Source of the DNA: Acanthochlamys bracteata
Lineage: Eukaryota > Streptophyta > Magnoliopsida > Pandanales > Velloziaceae
Length of the DNA: 64,000 nucleotides
Direction of reading: 5' to 3'
Assembly (NCBI GenBank): GCA_019914995.1
Contig: CM034141.1
Location: 6,302,001-6,366,000 of the forward strand
The notes beneath the pieces are model-generated. The model worked only from the letters and a program-made list of their open reading frames with translations. It had not been told where the DNA came from and did no database searches. Shown here piece after piece: positions 11,614 to 24,200 of the stretch. Both the position numbers and the translations under genes were made by a program. Every line of letters begins with the position of its first letter. Position 1 is the first letter of the stretch.

Positions 11614-13133
11614 ATTTGATGGGAAGAATACCTCGGTGTTGTCTATCAGTGACTCAGCTGAGATTGAATTGCACTTCAGTAGCAGCAGCATCTACGAATT
11701 CTAAGTTATTTGTTGGAGGTTTCAATCAGTTTCTTGAATTTCTACATTTTTCCTCAGGTTGATATTTTGGTTTTGAATTGAATGATCGGGTTTGTGGAAA
11801 CAGGGCTATCTTGGTCTGTTGATGAGAAATCTCTGAAATATGCATTCTCGGCTTTCGGAGATGTTACTGAAGGTAATAAGCGAATCAATGCCTCAACAAT
11901 CTTTTTCATTTTCAAGTTAAAGATGTAGTAGTCTTTATGTTCTCTTGTTCCTTTGAAGGTTTTGAATTTGCACTATCTGTTGTTAGATATCTTGTGTTGA
12001 TTTTTATTATATCACAGTTTGTGTTAGTGTGAAGTCGGGATTAAGGATGAATAATAATGTACTTGATATTTCGGATGCCGTCGTTGTATGAGAAACGAGA
12101 ACTAATGCCTAGAATACAAGGCAAGCAGGTGCTAACTTGTTGTAAAGATTTTAGGGTTGTTTGGTTTCTAAAGATGTCCATGTATGCTAATTATTAAAAA
12201 GCAATCACAATAGCGGCCTTTTGGGCAAGTTGTTATGATATCTAGAGGATGAGAGTTGTCACTGTTGGTTTTCACTGTGGGTGTTTCTTGAGAGGAAATG
12301 TTTTCTTCTGTGTTGCCTGAGGCGACATGACTTTGCGCCCTCTGAATACAACCACAATTGTCCTGCCTCTCTTGATAATTATCTTAGATATTGCTTCATT
12401 TTGAGGTAACCTTGGGTATTGCTTAAAGCTCACTAGGTTGCTTGGCTGGAAAAGTTTGCAATCAAGCTCTTTTATTTTTTTTTTAAAGCTTAGAAAAAGT
12501 AGTCATGGAATGCATTCAGACCTCCGGTGATAAGCTTACCAAAAAATTTCCGAAGATTATAAGGGACGTCATGGTAGTGTATTTAATTTGATCACGGTTT
12601 TAAGAGAACAGGTTCTTGGGGGCGTGAGGAAACTAGAAATTGTAGATCTAAGAATGCTACTAATTGACTTTTACGAACATGTTCATGTACTTGCTTTTGA
12701 TCTTCATAATCCAGAGTGTACAAATATCTCGGGTTTTTGTTCAAGTTGCCCAAACATATCTTTTGTTTCGTTTCCTTATATGTTTTCTATTTTCTTCTTT
12801 TCTGCTAGTAAGGATCATGTATGACAAGAATTCTGGAAGGTCAAGAGGTTTTGGTTTCATTCATTTTTCAAGTGACCAAGATGCAAAATGTGCAAAAGAA
12901 GCCATGGATGGGAAGGTAAAAACCTACTTCTGAACATGTTTTACAGTTGAGCGTATTTGTCTTGTCTGTTGCATGTCTTTATACAGAAACGCTTACCAAT
13001 ATTTCTCTATTTATATTGTTCCAATTTCAATATTTAGGTTTTACTCGGTCGTCCCTTGAGGATCAGCTTTGCGTTTGACAAAATTCGTGGTGGTCCAGTT
13101 GTAGTACCCCGCCTCCCATTGGGAGATCACTAG
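11610..13133 (+). CDS. Small organelle-type RRM RNA-binding protein
   Basis: Exons 11610-11718, 11804-11872, 12809-12915 and 13038-13133 join in phase to a 126-aa protein with one RNA recognition motif. RNP2 is KLFVGG (exon 1, with the GG split by the intron) and RNP1 is SRGFGFIHF (exon 3). Helix segments are SVDEKSLKYAFSAFGDVTE and DQDAKCAKEAMDGK, and the motif ends GRPLRISFAF. The 34 residues before the motif are rich in R, L, S, T and A with almost no acid, which fits a mitochondrial or plastid presequence. There is no glycine-rich tail. It resembles the short mitochondrial glycine-rich/ORRM-like proteins that assist RNA processing or editing; the exact member cannot be told. Confidence 0.9.
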
Positions 13134-13767
13134 CTGATTATGAGACTTGATGAGCGACTGCAGTTTCATTACATCTTCTTCTCAATTTTGAACTATCTCA
13201 TACTGACCTGCGTTGTTCTGAGCCAAACTGGTATTTGGAGTGAAGCAGATCTTTGTTTTTGCCTGGTTTGTTAGTCTTATAAAGAATAACTGTAGACGCT
13301 TTAAATTTTCCTAGGATCGATAACTAATTTTTCCAGACTGAGCTAAGAGCTCTTGTAAAATTTCAGACTGGAAATTTAAAATTCTAAAACTTTGTAAGTT
13401 ATCAAGTTTGAAACTTGTCAACAGTTACCACATATTATGTTTCAACAAGCGTGGCACTTTCATCTGCCAAAACTAGGAGTTAAATTAAAGAAGAATAATA
13501 TTGATATCAGCACTGGTGAGACCAAATGAAGAAGCTTCGGTAGTACTCAAACATCTTCCCACAGTCACTGGCTACACACATGAAACACCAGCATAAGTTT
13601 TTCGAACTAAGGAAAGAACTTGTAATTAATCTTTGCATCAGATGAACACAGATACAGATCATGAATATGAAAACCAGCACAAGATGGATTTATTTGCAAA
13701 AGAGGGAATGTGCATAAACTCTTTAATGCCAAAACATAAGCAGGGAACAAAGATATATCCGACTAAG
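13134..13767. other. Convergent 3' regions of the RRM (+) and RGP (-) genes
   Basis: No gene seen. AT-rich UTR-like sequence. Confidence 0.5.
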
Positions 13768-14826
13768 TTAACCATCATGTCCAACTGATGGAGAGCCAAC
13801 CTTCTTCCAGAGATTGACCCACTCTTCCATAGTATCAGCAGCTTGCTTAAACACTGCATTTGAGGAGTCCATGTTGGCCCTCACCAGCTTCACTAATTCC
13901 AGAACACAGTCCTCAACTGTTACAGCAGTCTTTGGCAGACTAACAGTCTCAAAGAAAGGGATCATCTCTTCCATTAGCATAACTCCACCCAAATCTTTCT
14001 TCAAGCTTTGCATAGCACTTTTACCATCATCTTTTCTCCAAACATATGGCAGCCCACTCTTTACCCCAAGGCCTAGATGATCACACACAACTTTCACACA
14101 CATCCCACACCATATGTCTTCCATTGTCTCCCATCTTCGTTTACCCTCACCTGCCAAACGCAGTCCAGGGACAAGAGCAGGACCAAGCAGCTCTCTGTTG
14201 ACCCCGATATTGATGCCACTCATAGGCATCGTTGCCTTTACTGGCACTGTGAGCACAGCATCTACATACCGTGTATTGCGGTCACGGGACTTGATAACCT
14301 GGGTGTGAGCATCATAATCGGCTAAATTAAGCCACAGTCCACAGGATAGTGCACACTCAACTCCAGCGCGAAGGCTGAATGGGTAGCCACGAACAAAGTC
14401 TGCACCCTTACGGAAAGGGTCATACAACGTGTTGAAAAAATATGGCGTGGCAGGTGTCTTCAGATTAGCCAAGTGCTGTGCTATAGCATCGATAACATTT
14501 CCACTTTCATCCCTTGCAGGGGAACAGTCATCATCAATGGAAATGACATATTTCTTCCGTGAGACCAGATACCCGAAGTAGCGGGAGGAGTAGCCAGAGA
14601 AGATGACAGATTTGCCTCCTGTAATTTGATCAATATCAGATTTGGTATAAACCTGGTGGTTGAAACCTGGGGGAATCTGCAGGTCGTCCTTCATGTCTAA
14701 GTCTTTGATTATAATCAGGTGGAACTGGGAAAATATCGGTCGCCATTCCTCCAAGAAAGCAGTTAGGTCAGGCCGAAGCGCAACAACCACAATATCTACT
14801 TCACTGTTGTCAATATTGACAGCCAT
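13768..14826 (-). CDS. RGP: Reversibly glycosylated polypeptide / UDP-arabinopyranose mutase family, RGP5-like
   Basis: Single coding exon, 352 aa, ATG at 14824-14826 (MAVNIDNSEVDIVVVAL). Family GT75. The nucleotide-sugar aspartates are in VISIDDDCSPARD (Asp98-100). The site FVRGYPFSLR ends in an arginine (about residue 153) matching the self-glycosylated arginine of RGP proteins. FFNTLYDPFRKGADFVRG, NTRYVDAVLTVP and GLGVKSGLPYVWR are also family blocks. RGP1-type members interconvert UDP-arabinopyranose and UDP-arabinofuranose at the Golgi surface for cell-wall synthesis. This one has ALVPGLRLAGEGKRRWETME and LPKTAVTVEDC, which I remember as closer to the divergent RGP5 branch, whose mutase activity has been reported absent; catalysis is therefore uncertain. 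A possible 3' splice site (ttggttcag, about 14920) suggests an intron in the leader. Confidence 0.92.
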   Translation of the reverse strand: MAVNIDNSEVDIVVVALRPDLTAFLEEWRPIFSQFHLIIIKDLDMKDDLQIPPGFNHQVYTKSDIDQITGGKSVIFSGYSSRYFGYLVSRKKYVISIDDDCSPARDESGNVIDAIAQHLANLKTPATPYFFNTLYDPFRKGADFVRGYPFSLRAGVECALSCGLWLNLADYDAHTQVIKSRDRNTRYVDAVLTVPVKATMPMSGINIGVNRELLGPALVPGLRLAGEGKRRWETMEDIWCGMCVKVVCDHLGLGVKSGLPYVWRKDDGKSAMQSLKKDLGGVMLMEEMIPFFETVSLPKTAVTVEDCVLELVKLVRANMDSSNAVFKQAADTMEEWVNLWKKVGSPSVGHDG

Positions 14827-14981
14827 GGTCTTCTTCACAACAACAACCAAAAAATTCCACTTGTAACGTTCAAAAGACTAATCCTGACGAAACTCTAGAA
14901 TCTTTCAGAGCATCCTGAACCAAAGAAACTCAGTAATTAGTGCCTATCTAGGTATAATACAACAGAGAACATTAGGAAACA

Positions 14982-15913
14982 TCAAATATGAAAGTCAATA
15001 ATGATGCAAGAAACAATATGTCTGATATTACGATGCGCAAAGGAAAGTATGCACTCGTTCTCAGTTTTCATAAACAGTCTCAAAACCCTCTCTGTCAGCT
15101 TTCCTGCTTGGTCGGCGATTAGAAGGAGAATCAGAACCATCAATAACAGTTGCTCCTTTGATAGGATAAGACTATCATACCCTTATTAAAATTTCCAAAC
15201 CATCCACTGCCTAGATCATATCAACCTCAAATACCACTACATATAAATAGAAAAATGAAGCATACCGCTGACATTCTTAACAACAACAAAACTTTAGAGC
15301 AGAGATTAAATTTATAAGACTACAATTACATGGAGCAACTGGAACATTGTCTCAAAATTACGAATTAAATAACTACTTCAAGCTTTAGCTTATAGACAAT
15401 TATAAGCTTCTATATCAAGACAACAGGATGCACTTGCAGATACAAATGATTCAGACCAACTACAACTGCAGAAGCAATGGAACAACAACAATATCTCCTT
15501 ACAATTGAAAGAAAAACAACAATATCTCCAACACTCGAAACAACCAATTGAAAACTTAGATTAGACGGTAACTCAACCATAGAATGGATCATTACAACAA
15601 ACAACTGAATCACACACTTAAAACTCACTGAAGAATAAATCAACAAACATCGAGATCGATCTACACAAACGACGACAAAGAAAAATCGATTAATAGATTG
15701 ATTGATTAGGGTAAATTGACGTACGTTATATAGATCGACGATGAGGTGATCGGGAGTAGAAGAGAGATCTGTGATGTAAGGAAGGAAACGGAGAGCAGAG
15801 TCAATGGTGAGATCAACGAGTGTCGGAGGGATCTTGTTGTCGTTGTTCAACAAGTTCTTCGTTTCTTTCCCTGTAATTCCGCACATGGGCTCGCCCGGTT
15901 TCGATCCCTCCAT
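14982..15913 (-). CDS. Short LRR/RNI-type N-terminal gene or gene fragment
   Basis: Exon 1 (15725-15913) starts at ATG 15911-15913 and encodes 63 aa ending IPPTLVDLTIDSALRFLPYI then DLSSTPDHLIVDLYN before gtacgt. The pattern (P-LVDL--D-AL, then PDHLI-DL) is what I know from the start of plant leucine-rich-repeat proteins of the RAD7/RNI kind, where a segment like GKLTERVLRLF follows. Exactly that segment, GKLTERVLRLFMKTENECI, occurs at 14982-15155 on the same strand after a weak acceptor (atcaaag), giving about 120 aa in total. No LRR repeats follow, because the RGP gene begins about 150 bp on. So this is either a small independent gene, a truncated copy, or two exons whose remainder was lost. 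The exon 2 boundary is tentative. Confidence 0.45.
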
Positions 15914-17959
15914 CACGCAAATGTAAAAATTAAATTAATTTATATTTGAAAAGAAAAAAATAATTTAGAATTTGTAACGTGACCATTTTTTTTGATTTGA
16001 TGCACATTTTTTATTATTAGAATGGTCGGTCGAGTAAAATATATTGTTTGCAGGATAAATCCTCTATAAATTGGTTTCACGAGCCATAAGAGACGGACTA
16101 TTTTTCTTGACTTAATTGCAATATCGGTCATGTAAAATACACATTTATATTAAGAAGTCCTCATATATTTTGTTTATAGATTGTCGGCCCTTTGGAGTTC
16201 TTGTACGGAATGTTTGACAGTATTTATTGAAAAAGAGTTTTTTAAAAAAAATATTTTAAAATATAATTTTATTTTTTTATTTAAAAAATAATAAGAATCA
16301 TTGATAAAAAAATTTATAATGTAGAATTTTTTTGTACTATTAAAAATTTTAAAATATTTTTAAAACTTTATTAAAAAATAAAATAAAAAATTGGAAAAAA
16401 AAAGTTTTCCAAACCTTAATCATAGTTTTGCACAAAAGAAAGTTGAATTGTACAGCAATGTTTTTCTTTTTCTGTTTTTGTTTAATTAGTTGATTAATAA
16501 TTAGCTATGACTCATGGATGCATTCCAAGAGACTTCAGAAGTATTTATAAAATAAATTTTGTTAAAATAAAAAATATTTTAAAAACATTTTAAAAAATTT
16601 AAATTTTATATTATATTTTTTCAATAAATTTTAAATAATTATAAAATTTTTATTTAAAATATAAATATTTATTTGAAAGAATAAGTATTTAAAAACTCTA
16701 TCAAACGTCTACTGTTGAGTTCGTGAAGGTCGACCTATCTGGTCCCCTTCTGACAACGGCACTTTCACTACTATTGCAACTTCATTTTTTTCACTCGATT
16801 TTCTCAACTCCAGATCTTTTAATTTTTTTTTTTTTTACCGCGGTGACTACTCCCAACTTTTGCACGGTAAAATTATTTTTTTCAAACGGTAAAATAAATA
16901 GGCCACTGCTCTGCACGCACGGAGTCAGAACAACAGCTTAACAACCGTTGCTCCGGTCCACACCGGTCTATTTCGGTTTATTTTGTTCAATTTAACACGG
17001 TTCATCGTTGCCGGTTCATGTAAATAAAAGTAAGAATTTGGTTCTTCTTTGGTCCACTACTTGATTGTTTTAAAGTCTTTTGTTACTATTTTGGTCGTTG
17101 GTTAATTGTAAATGTAATTGATTAGTGTGTTAATTGTTGATGAATTATACTGAATTGAATTTATTTTTTAAAGCAAGAATAAAAACATAATATGTTAAAA
17201 ACAAATCATTATTGATATATTATTCAAATTTGAAAAATACCAAAAAAGGGTGCAAAAATGCAAAAAAAATGTAAGCAATTCAAGTTATCATAATTATATC
17301 AAATTTTTTGTAGTGATGTAAATATGAAACGATTAAACAGATTGACTTGAAAGCCAATTTAAAAACCAATTTGATAATCGTGCTATGTCGATCAAATTGA
17401 TTCAGACCACATTACACTAAAATTTTTATTACATATTTAAATACTTATTACTTATTTTTAAAAAATTACATATAAAAATAAATATCTAATAAAAAGCCTG
17501 TAAATCAGTCCGAAATGACACCTCTAATCTTTTGTAATCAAACTATAATTAGTTCATATTTTTAAATAAATTTTCTATAATATTATACATAATTTATTTA
17601 AAAATTAAAAAAATATAAAAAAATTTAGGTTATAAATTATTTATTTTAATCATTTTTTAAATTAAAAAAAATTAATTTTTTTAAATAAACTAAAAATACT
17701 TTTTAAAAAAACTATTAAAAATATTCTTAAACGCCTCCTAAGCTATATTCTATTTAAAAGAAAACCAAAAAAGATAACAGGTTTGGTTCAGTCCGGTCGG
17801 ATATGGTCTGCTGTAAGACGAACGGGAAAAGTGGAATAGAATGTAATAATAGAATCCGGGTTCTGTAAAAGTACAGGAGAGAGAATGTAGAACTACTGCA
17901 GCAACTCAATCTCAACTCAACAAAGTGAACAAACGCCTATAGTCTACTTGTCAAATCTC

Positions 17960-17981
17960 AACCCTAATCCCTCTTTAAATA
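17960..17981 (+). promoter_or_regulatory. Telo-box-like AACCCTAA and TTTAAATA (possible TATA) upstream of SAD2
   Basis: AACCCTAA at 17960-17967 is followed by TTTAAATA at 17974-17981, then CT-rich leader sequence. Telo-boxes are known near start sites of plant housekeeping genes. Assignment is by position and motif only. Confidence 0.35.
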
Positions 17982-18143
17982 CTCTCTCTCCTCTTTTCTC
18001 TGTCTCGCGCACGCCAACACCACCGTGAATTGTCCGGTGATCGCCGGAAAAATTCACGAATTATTTTGCTTCTCAATAATCTCTTCTTCTCATTGAACTA
18101 TTTCTATCGCTGGCGGAGTGATTGAATTCTTCGCCGTCGGAGT

Positions 18144-18173
18144 TGATTTGATTTGATTTGATTTAATTTGATT
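18144..18173 (+). repeat. (GATTT)n short tandem repeat in SAD2 leader
   Basis: About six GATTT-type units with one interruption, about 75 bp before the start codon. Confidence 0.7.
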
Positions 18174-18243
18174 CTACTTTGCCGGCGGAGTTGTTGTTGT
18201 TCTTGTTATTGGAGCTCATTTTTTCTTTTAGGTAGAGGTTGAG

Positions 18244-21200
18244 ATGGATCTGCAAAGCCTTGCTGTGATCCTTCGCTCTGCACTGAGTCCACATCCTGAT
18301 GAACGGAAAGCTGCGGAGGAGAGCCTTGCTCAGGTTTGGATTCTTAAGATTGATGATGATTGGAAATTTTGATGGATGATTTTTTTTCTGTGTTTGTTTT
18401 AGTGTTGTTGTAGATAGATAGAGTTTTTTCTACTGTTGATTAGTAAGGGAGATTTTCAGATGAATGCAAAGGTGGGGAGGAGAACCTTGTTCAGATTTTC
18501 AGATATTGTTGAACTAATGTCTTGGTTTGATGATGATTTGAAATTTTGATAGGATGATTTTTTCTTTAAAATCTGTACTCGTTTTAGTGCGGTTTTAGAT
18601 ACATAGAGCTTTTTCCTACTGTTAATTAGTGAGGATGTTTGAATTGGCATTCACTCTCTATTAAGTTGCTCGCTTAATTAGTCTAGCTAAAGCAAAATAT
18701 CAACATTTACCTGTAAGTTCGTCACTAACATAAACCAAAGGCAACGAATAAATTACAAGAAACACAGAGACGACGACCCCACACCCTTCCCCGATAAAAT
18801 AAAATGAAAACAACAAGTCCGGCATGAACCAAAATCTCTGGTTCACACCAGTCAACCATGGTGCATCAATGAACTAGCTGCATGCGTATATATTATGCTG
18901 ATACGTACAATGTCCTATTCATTCTAAATGTTGTTATTTCTTTGACTAGGGTTTAGTGGTGAATGAAATACCAGACCATACCTTGCTTTTGTTACTCTTT
19001 GAAATTTTGCAATTGTTCTCTTGACTAATGTAACTTTTCTCTCTTGTAGTTCCAGTATGCACCCCAGCATCTGGTGAGATTGTTGCAGATCATAGTGGAC
19101 AATAATTGTGACATGGCTGTGCGTCAAGTTGCTAGTATACATTTCAAAAACTTTGTAGCTAAGAATTGGTCTCCTGATGAGCCAGGTAAGATGGTTGTTA
19201 GAGGAATACTTTAGCGACAACGCTCGTCTGTTAGTGTTACATACTTTGAGTCTTTTATTTTATGAAGGTGATCCTCATAAGATATCTACCAGCGACAAGA
19301 GCTTGGTTCGTGAGAACATCCTGCAATTTATCACCCAACTTCCTCCATTGTTAAGGTACTATTGGTCCTTCCCTTAATCTGTTATGTTCTATGTAACGGA
19401 TTAAGGGAGACTGAGGAATAACACCTCAAACTGGTTGCTATACTCATGGATTCTTGAGTAAGAAAAATCTGCTGTACACTTGGGGATTTTTGGGAAAAAC
19501 TTCTGTTTCTGGGTTTTTTTTTCTTCTTGAAAAATTTTGAATGCATTAAAATGAAAGTACCTCTTCTTGCTTTCAAATTTTCCATAATTTAGGAAATGAA
19601 ACCAAAATTGAATATCAGTCTTTCCTTCAGTCCCTTGATTCATGTATCTAGAGATATTTTGTGAACAAGTTGACACTCTACAACAACTTCTATATGGCAG
19701 GAATTTATTTGCACCTTTAGAATGAAGATGAATGGAATTCTATGATGCATTTATAAACATGTTTAGGAGGATGAAATGGCCAGTAATCCTCTCAATCATA
19801 TGACAGATGGAGAATATACTTGAACTACTCTCGGTGCTATCCTCTCAACCATAATTTTTACTATCTTAAGTATTTGGCAGATGCATTTCATTTGTTTTGT
19901 TTTAATGAATCTAGGTTATTTTGCACAATTCATTTATGTGCAGTTTCACAGGCGTAATCAACTGTTACGAACTCAGTCAAAATTCTACATCTACTATATT
20001 CTATATGAGTGTGTTTTGTCTTACCTAATCATACATTTTTGTATGTGTGTTTATTATAATATTAAAATCCTTTTCGAGGAAGTAGCTTCAAATCTTTCTT
20101 GCAATACGTTGCACAGGTCACAACTTGGTGAATGCATTAAAACGATAGTTCAAGTTGATTATCCTGAAGAATGGCCCACCCTTCTTCACTGGATAAATGG
20201 CAATTTACAGTTACAGGATCAACAAGTTTATGGTGCCTTGTATGTATTGAGGATACTGGCCAGAAAATATGAGTAAGTTAATTGGCTAGATCTCCAAATT
20301 TCCAGTTATTTATGCATTGTCTAGATCTCCAAACTTCCAGTTATTTATGCAAGTGTTGTGTATAGCGTACTAGTGATTTCTTCTTATACCTGTCTTGAGC
20401 AAGGAAACTATGTCATTTGATGGTAGTAGTTATCATAAATAATCAGTGGTCTTGAATACGTATCAGCCTTAGACACTGAAATATGATGTGATAATCCTAG
20501 ATGCTCAAATGCAAGGTTATATGGATGCACTTCGAAACTTTAAATCCTGAAGCATAGGAAATTTATGACATGCTTTTGTGGCTTGCCTTTATTTGTAGCA
20601 TGCTTTCTCATCTGCAGAAGTTTTAATATGATTTTTGTGATTGTTTCTCTTTCTCATGTGTTAAGGTTCAAGTCCGATGAAGAGAGAATACCAGTTTATC
20701 TCATTGTGGAACAGACGTTTCCTCATCTATTAAACATATTCAGCAAGCTTGTCCAGATCAGTGAACCTTCAATTGAAATTGCAGATTTCATCAAGCTCAT
20801 ATGCAAGATATTTTGGTCATGTATATATGTACGTGTCTTTTCTTAAAGTCACTTGTTTCTTGAAGGTTGTGTGTGTTTTATTGGCTTACTTGTATTTGTT
20901 TTTAACTTCCATGCTTCAGCTAGAGCTACCAAAGCAACTTTTCGAACCTAGTGTGTTCAATGCGTGGATGGTTCTGTTCTTAAATATATTGGAGAGGCCA
21001 GTTCCTGTGGAAGGTCAACCTGCTGATCCTGAGCTGAGAAAATCATGGGGTTGGTGGAAAGTCAAGAAGTGGACCATTCACATCTTAAACCGACTGTACA
21101 CTCGGTGAGCTCTTAGATACTATACAAAAGATTATACTGTTATCGTCATATGCAAAGCATCTGTCCTCTAGCTTTGACATGTTACTGATAGATTCATTGT

Positions 21201-24200
21201 TGTTTAGGTTTGGAGATCTCAAGCTCCAGAATCCTGATAATAAAGCTTTTGCTCAGATGTTCCAGAAGAATTATGCTGGAAGGGTTCTGGATTGCCATTT
21301 GCGCCTACTGAATAAGATACGTACTGGTGATTATCTGCCAGATAGAGTCACCAACCTTCTACTTCAGTACCTCAACAGCAGGTTCGCCCTCCTTTAGTCT
21401 TTTTGACTAGACCTAGGATTTGGACTTCTGTCTTACTGCAGTGGTTCTTCATTATGAATTAGAAGTGTGGTGTTAGCTCATGCTAGAGGAGGTAACTTCT
21501 CTAGGGGAACTTGACTAGACCTAGCATCATGCTCATGAGTTATTTTCTGTTTTAGGCTGCAACCGATCTTTTTCCACTCGTTTAAACCTTGTATGTTCTT
21601 TGGAGGTTTGACATCGACATACATGACTAAATTCTGTCACCAATGCAACCTCCACTTTGTTTCCTTCATACTTTTGAGTCCTGTTCTTTTTTTCTACCAT
21701 GAAGGTGTTCATGGCCTTTAACTACTGCATCTCCAGCTTCTCTATGACTCCTTGTCTGCTGGGTTTAGCCCCTCCAATACCCTACAATGTTTTCTTTTCC
21801 AGTTTTGACTAGCAGTGAATTCCCTTAAGTTTTAGCTATAGATATTGTTTCTAATAGAGCAAAACTGTTGTACAAGGATCCATGTACTCTACTATATCTA
21901 GTTGGTTCTTGTCTTAGAGTAAACTGTTGTACAAGGATCCATGTACTCTACTATATCTAGTTGGTTCTTGTCGGTGACCCGTAGCTTGCCAACTGCTACC
22001 ACTTCCCTGATGTTTGCTATTAGACATTTAAATTGTATATATGGCTGTTGACATTTAGATTATATGTTTTATGTTAAAATCTTTTTCTTTTTTTTCCCCT
22101 TTGTCTTGTTTGGGTTTTTTATAATGCTAAATTGAATTCCTAGTGCTGGCACTGCTACCTAGGAGGACTAATGTTTGTGAATTTTCTTTGCTCCAGTATT
22201 ACAAGAAACAGCATGTATCAGTTGTTGCAACCTCAACTTGACATCATTCTTTTTGAGATAATCTTTCCACTCATGTGCTTCAATGATAACGATCAGAAGT
22301 TATGGAATGAAGATCCTCATGAGTACGTTAGGAAAGGCTATGGTGAGTGATATAGTGTGAGGTCTTACCTTGTTCTATTGATTTTATGCCAGCATTATAT
22401 TTTCCATGTATGTAGTGCTTCAGGTTGTGATGAATCTTTTTCAACTTTTTCTTGGTTTGCTTTATCATGGTCTTTTCGATTTGAAATTGGTTATATCTGC
22501 TGGAAGAGCTAGCTGTACTCTTTTACAAAATTTTAATTACCTATGTCTGGGTCCTGTTGAAAGAAATGCTCTTTTCCGGAAATTTCCCTATCTTAAACCT
22601 TTTTACTATGGAGAAGGGTGTTTCTTATGGTAGTCCCTAAATAGTTGCTTGTTTATCTTGTTTATGAGCTGCAGATATCATTGAAGATTTATATAGTCCT
22701 CGCACTGCAGCTATGGATTTTGTAAGTGAATTAGTGCGAAAACGTGGAAAGGCAAATCTTCAGAAGTTCATTGGTTTCATAGTTGGCATTCTCACGAGGT
22801 TGGTTATCTTTTCAAGTATTTCTATTATTCTCAGTAGCTTTGAAAATACTCGGCTACAAGTGTCTTTTTTCTACCAGATATGATGAGGCATCAGCTGAAT
22901 TCAAACCATATCGCCAGAAAGATGGAGCTCTTCTTGCTATTGGATCATTATGTGATAAGCTTAAGCAAACTGAGCCTTACAAATCGGAGCTTGAGCACAT
23001 GCTGGTGCAACATGTTTTCCCTGAATTCATGAGTCAAGTTGGACATCTTAGAGCAAAGGTTTTTCTATTTCTCCTCATGCATTCACTTTCCTCAATCATT
23101 GTCATATAATAAAATTCTCGTTTGATGCTTGGTAAGTGCTTCCGTTATTGTCTTAGTTCTTCTGACTGGTAATAACATTTCCTGTCATATATTGAACCTC
23201 TGCTCTTGATAGAAAAGGTAAAGTGTTACGAAGAAGGGAAAAGGCTTTGTTGTAGTGAAAAAGCCTTTAGTAATTAGGTACAGAAGTGGCATAACATTTT
23301 CCTATGCTTTAGTTCACAACATGAAACCAAGACTCTTGTATTGTTATAAACTGATGCAAATATTTTTTATGTACAGTGGCCTGGTAACTAGACTCTCATT
23401 TAGTGTATCTAATGAATATTTTTTATTTCCAAGACGATTGACCTCAAATCTGATTCCTGTGGTGTATATGCGGCGGTGCCACACATCTCCTAGCTTGTGA
23501 AATAGTAGTAGACTTAGAGTCAAGTACTTAGACTACTATATATGCTTTAATTAACTTCTGTGTGATTTTGTATTAAAACGTTCCAATTGTTTCTTTTATG
23601 GCCTATTTGTCTCCCTGTAATAATTTCATTTTTTTTCTTTTTGGGAGATGAGTCTAATGGTGTATCCTGATTATTGGAAGTAGGCGGCTTGGGTTGCAGG
23701 GCAATATGCACATATCAACTTTTCAGATCAGAACAATTTTCGCAAAGCCTTTCATTGCGTTGTTTCAGGATTGCGAGATCCAGAGCTTCCGGTGCGTGTT
23801 GATTCGGTCTTCGCTTTACGTTCTTTTGTTGAAGCATGTAAAGGTATCTGCTCAAGCACCATAATCATACAGTGTTGAATCCTTTTATATTGGAGGGTAT
23901 AGTATGTGATCTTATTATTTTATCTGCAGATCTGAATGAGCTTCGTCCAATTCTGCCTCAGCTTTTGGATGGTATAGAGCTTTACCCTAATATTATAAAT
24001 GCAAGCTCTAGTTATATCTTTAAAGTCTCTTGTAATTTTTTTATTTGCAGAAATTTTTAAGCTTATGAATGAGGTCGAAAATGAGGATCTTGTATTTACA
24101 CTTGAAACCATTGTTGACAAATTTGGTGAAGAGATAGCTCCATATGCTATTGGTCTGTGCCAGAATTTGGTATGTAATGTTCATACTACTGGCCTTCTCT

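Larger units (their letters stand above)
15914..18243. other. AT-rich spacer and SAD2 promoter/leader
   Basis: No gene. From 16.2 to 17.75 kb the DNA is A/T homopolymer-rich with MITE-like edges (tgtttgacagtatttattg near 16210; actctatcaaacgtct near 16695; aaacgcctcctaagc near 17730). From about 17.88 kb the composition shifts to a CT-rich, leader-like sequence that ends at the SAD2 ATG. Confidence 0.45.

Noticed and set aside
14827-14850. Eight extra residues upstream of the RGP start
   Set aside because: They would start at TTG; the first ATG at 14826 gives the normal N terminus.
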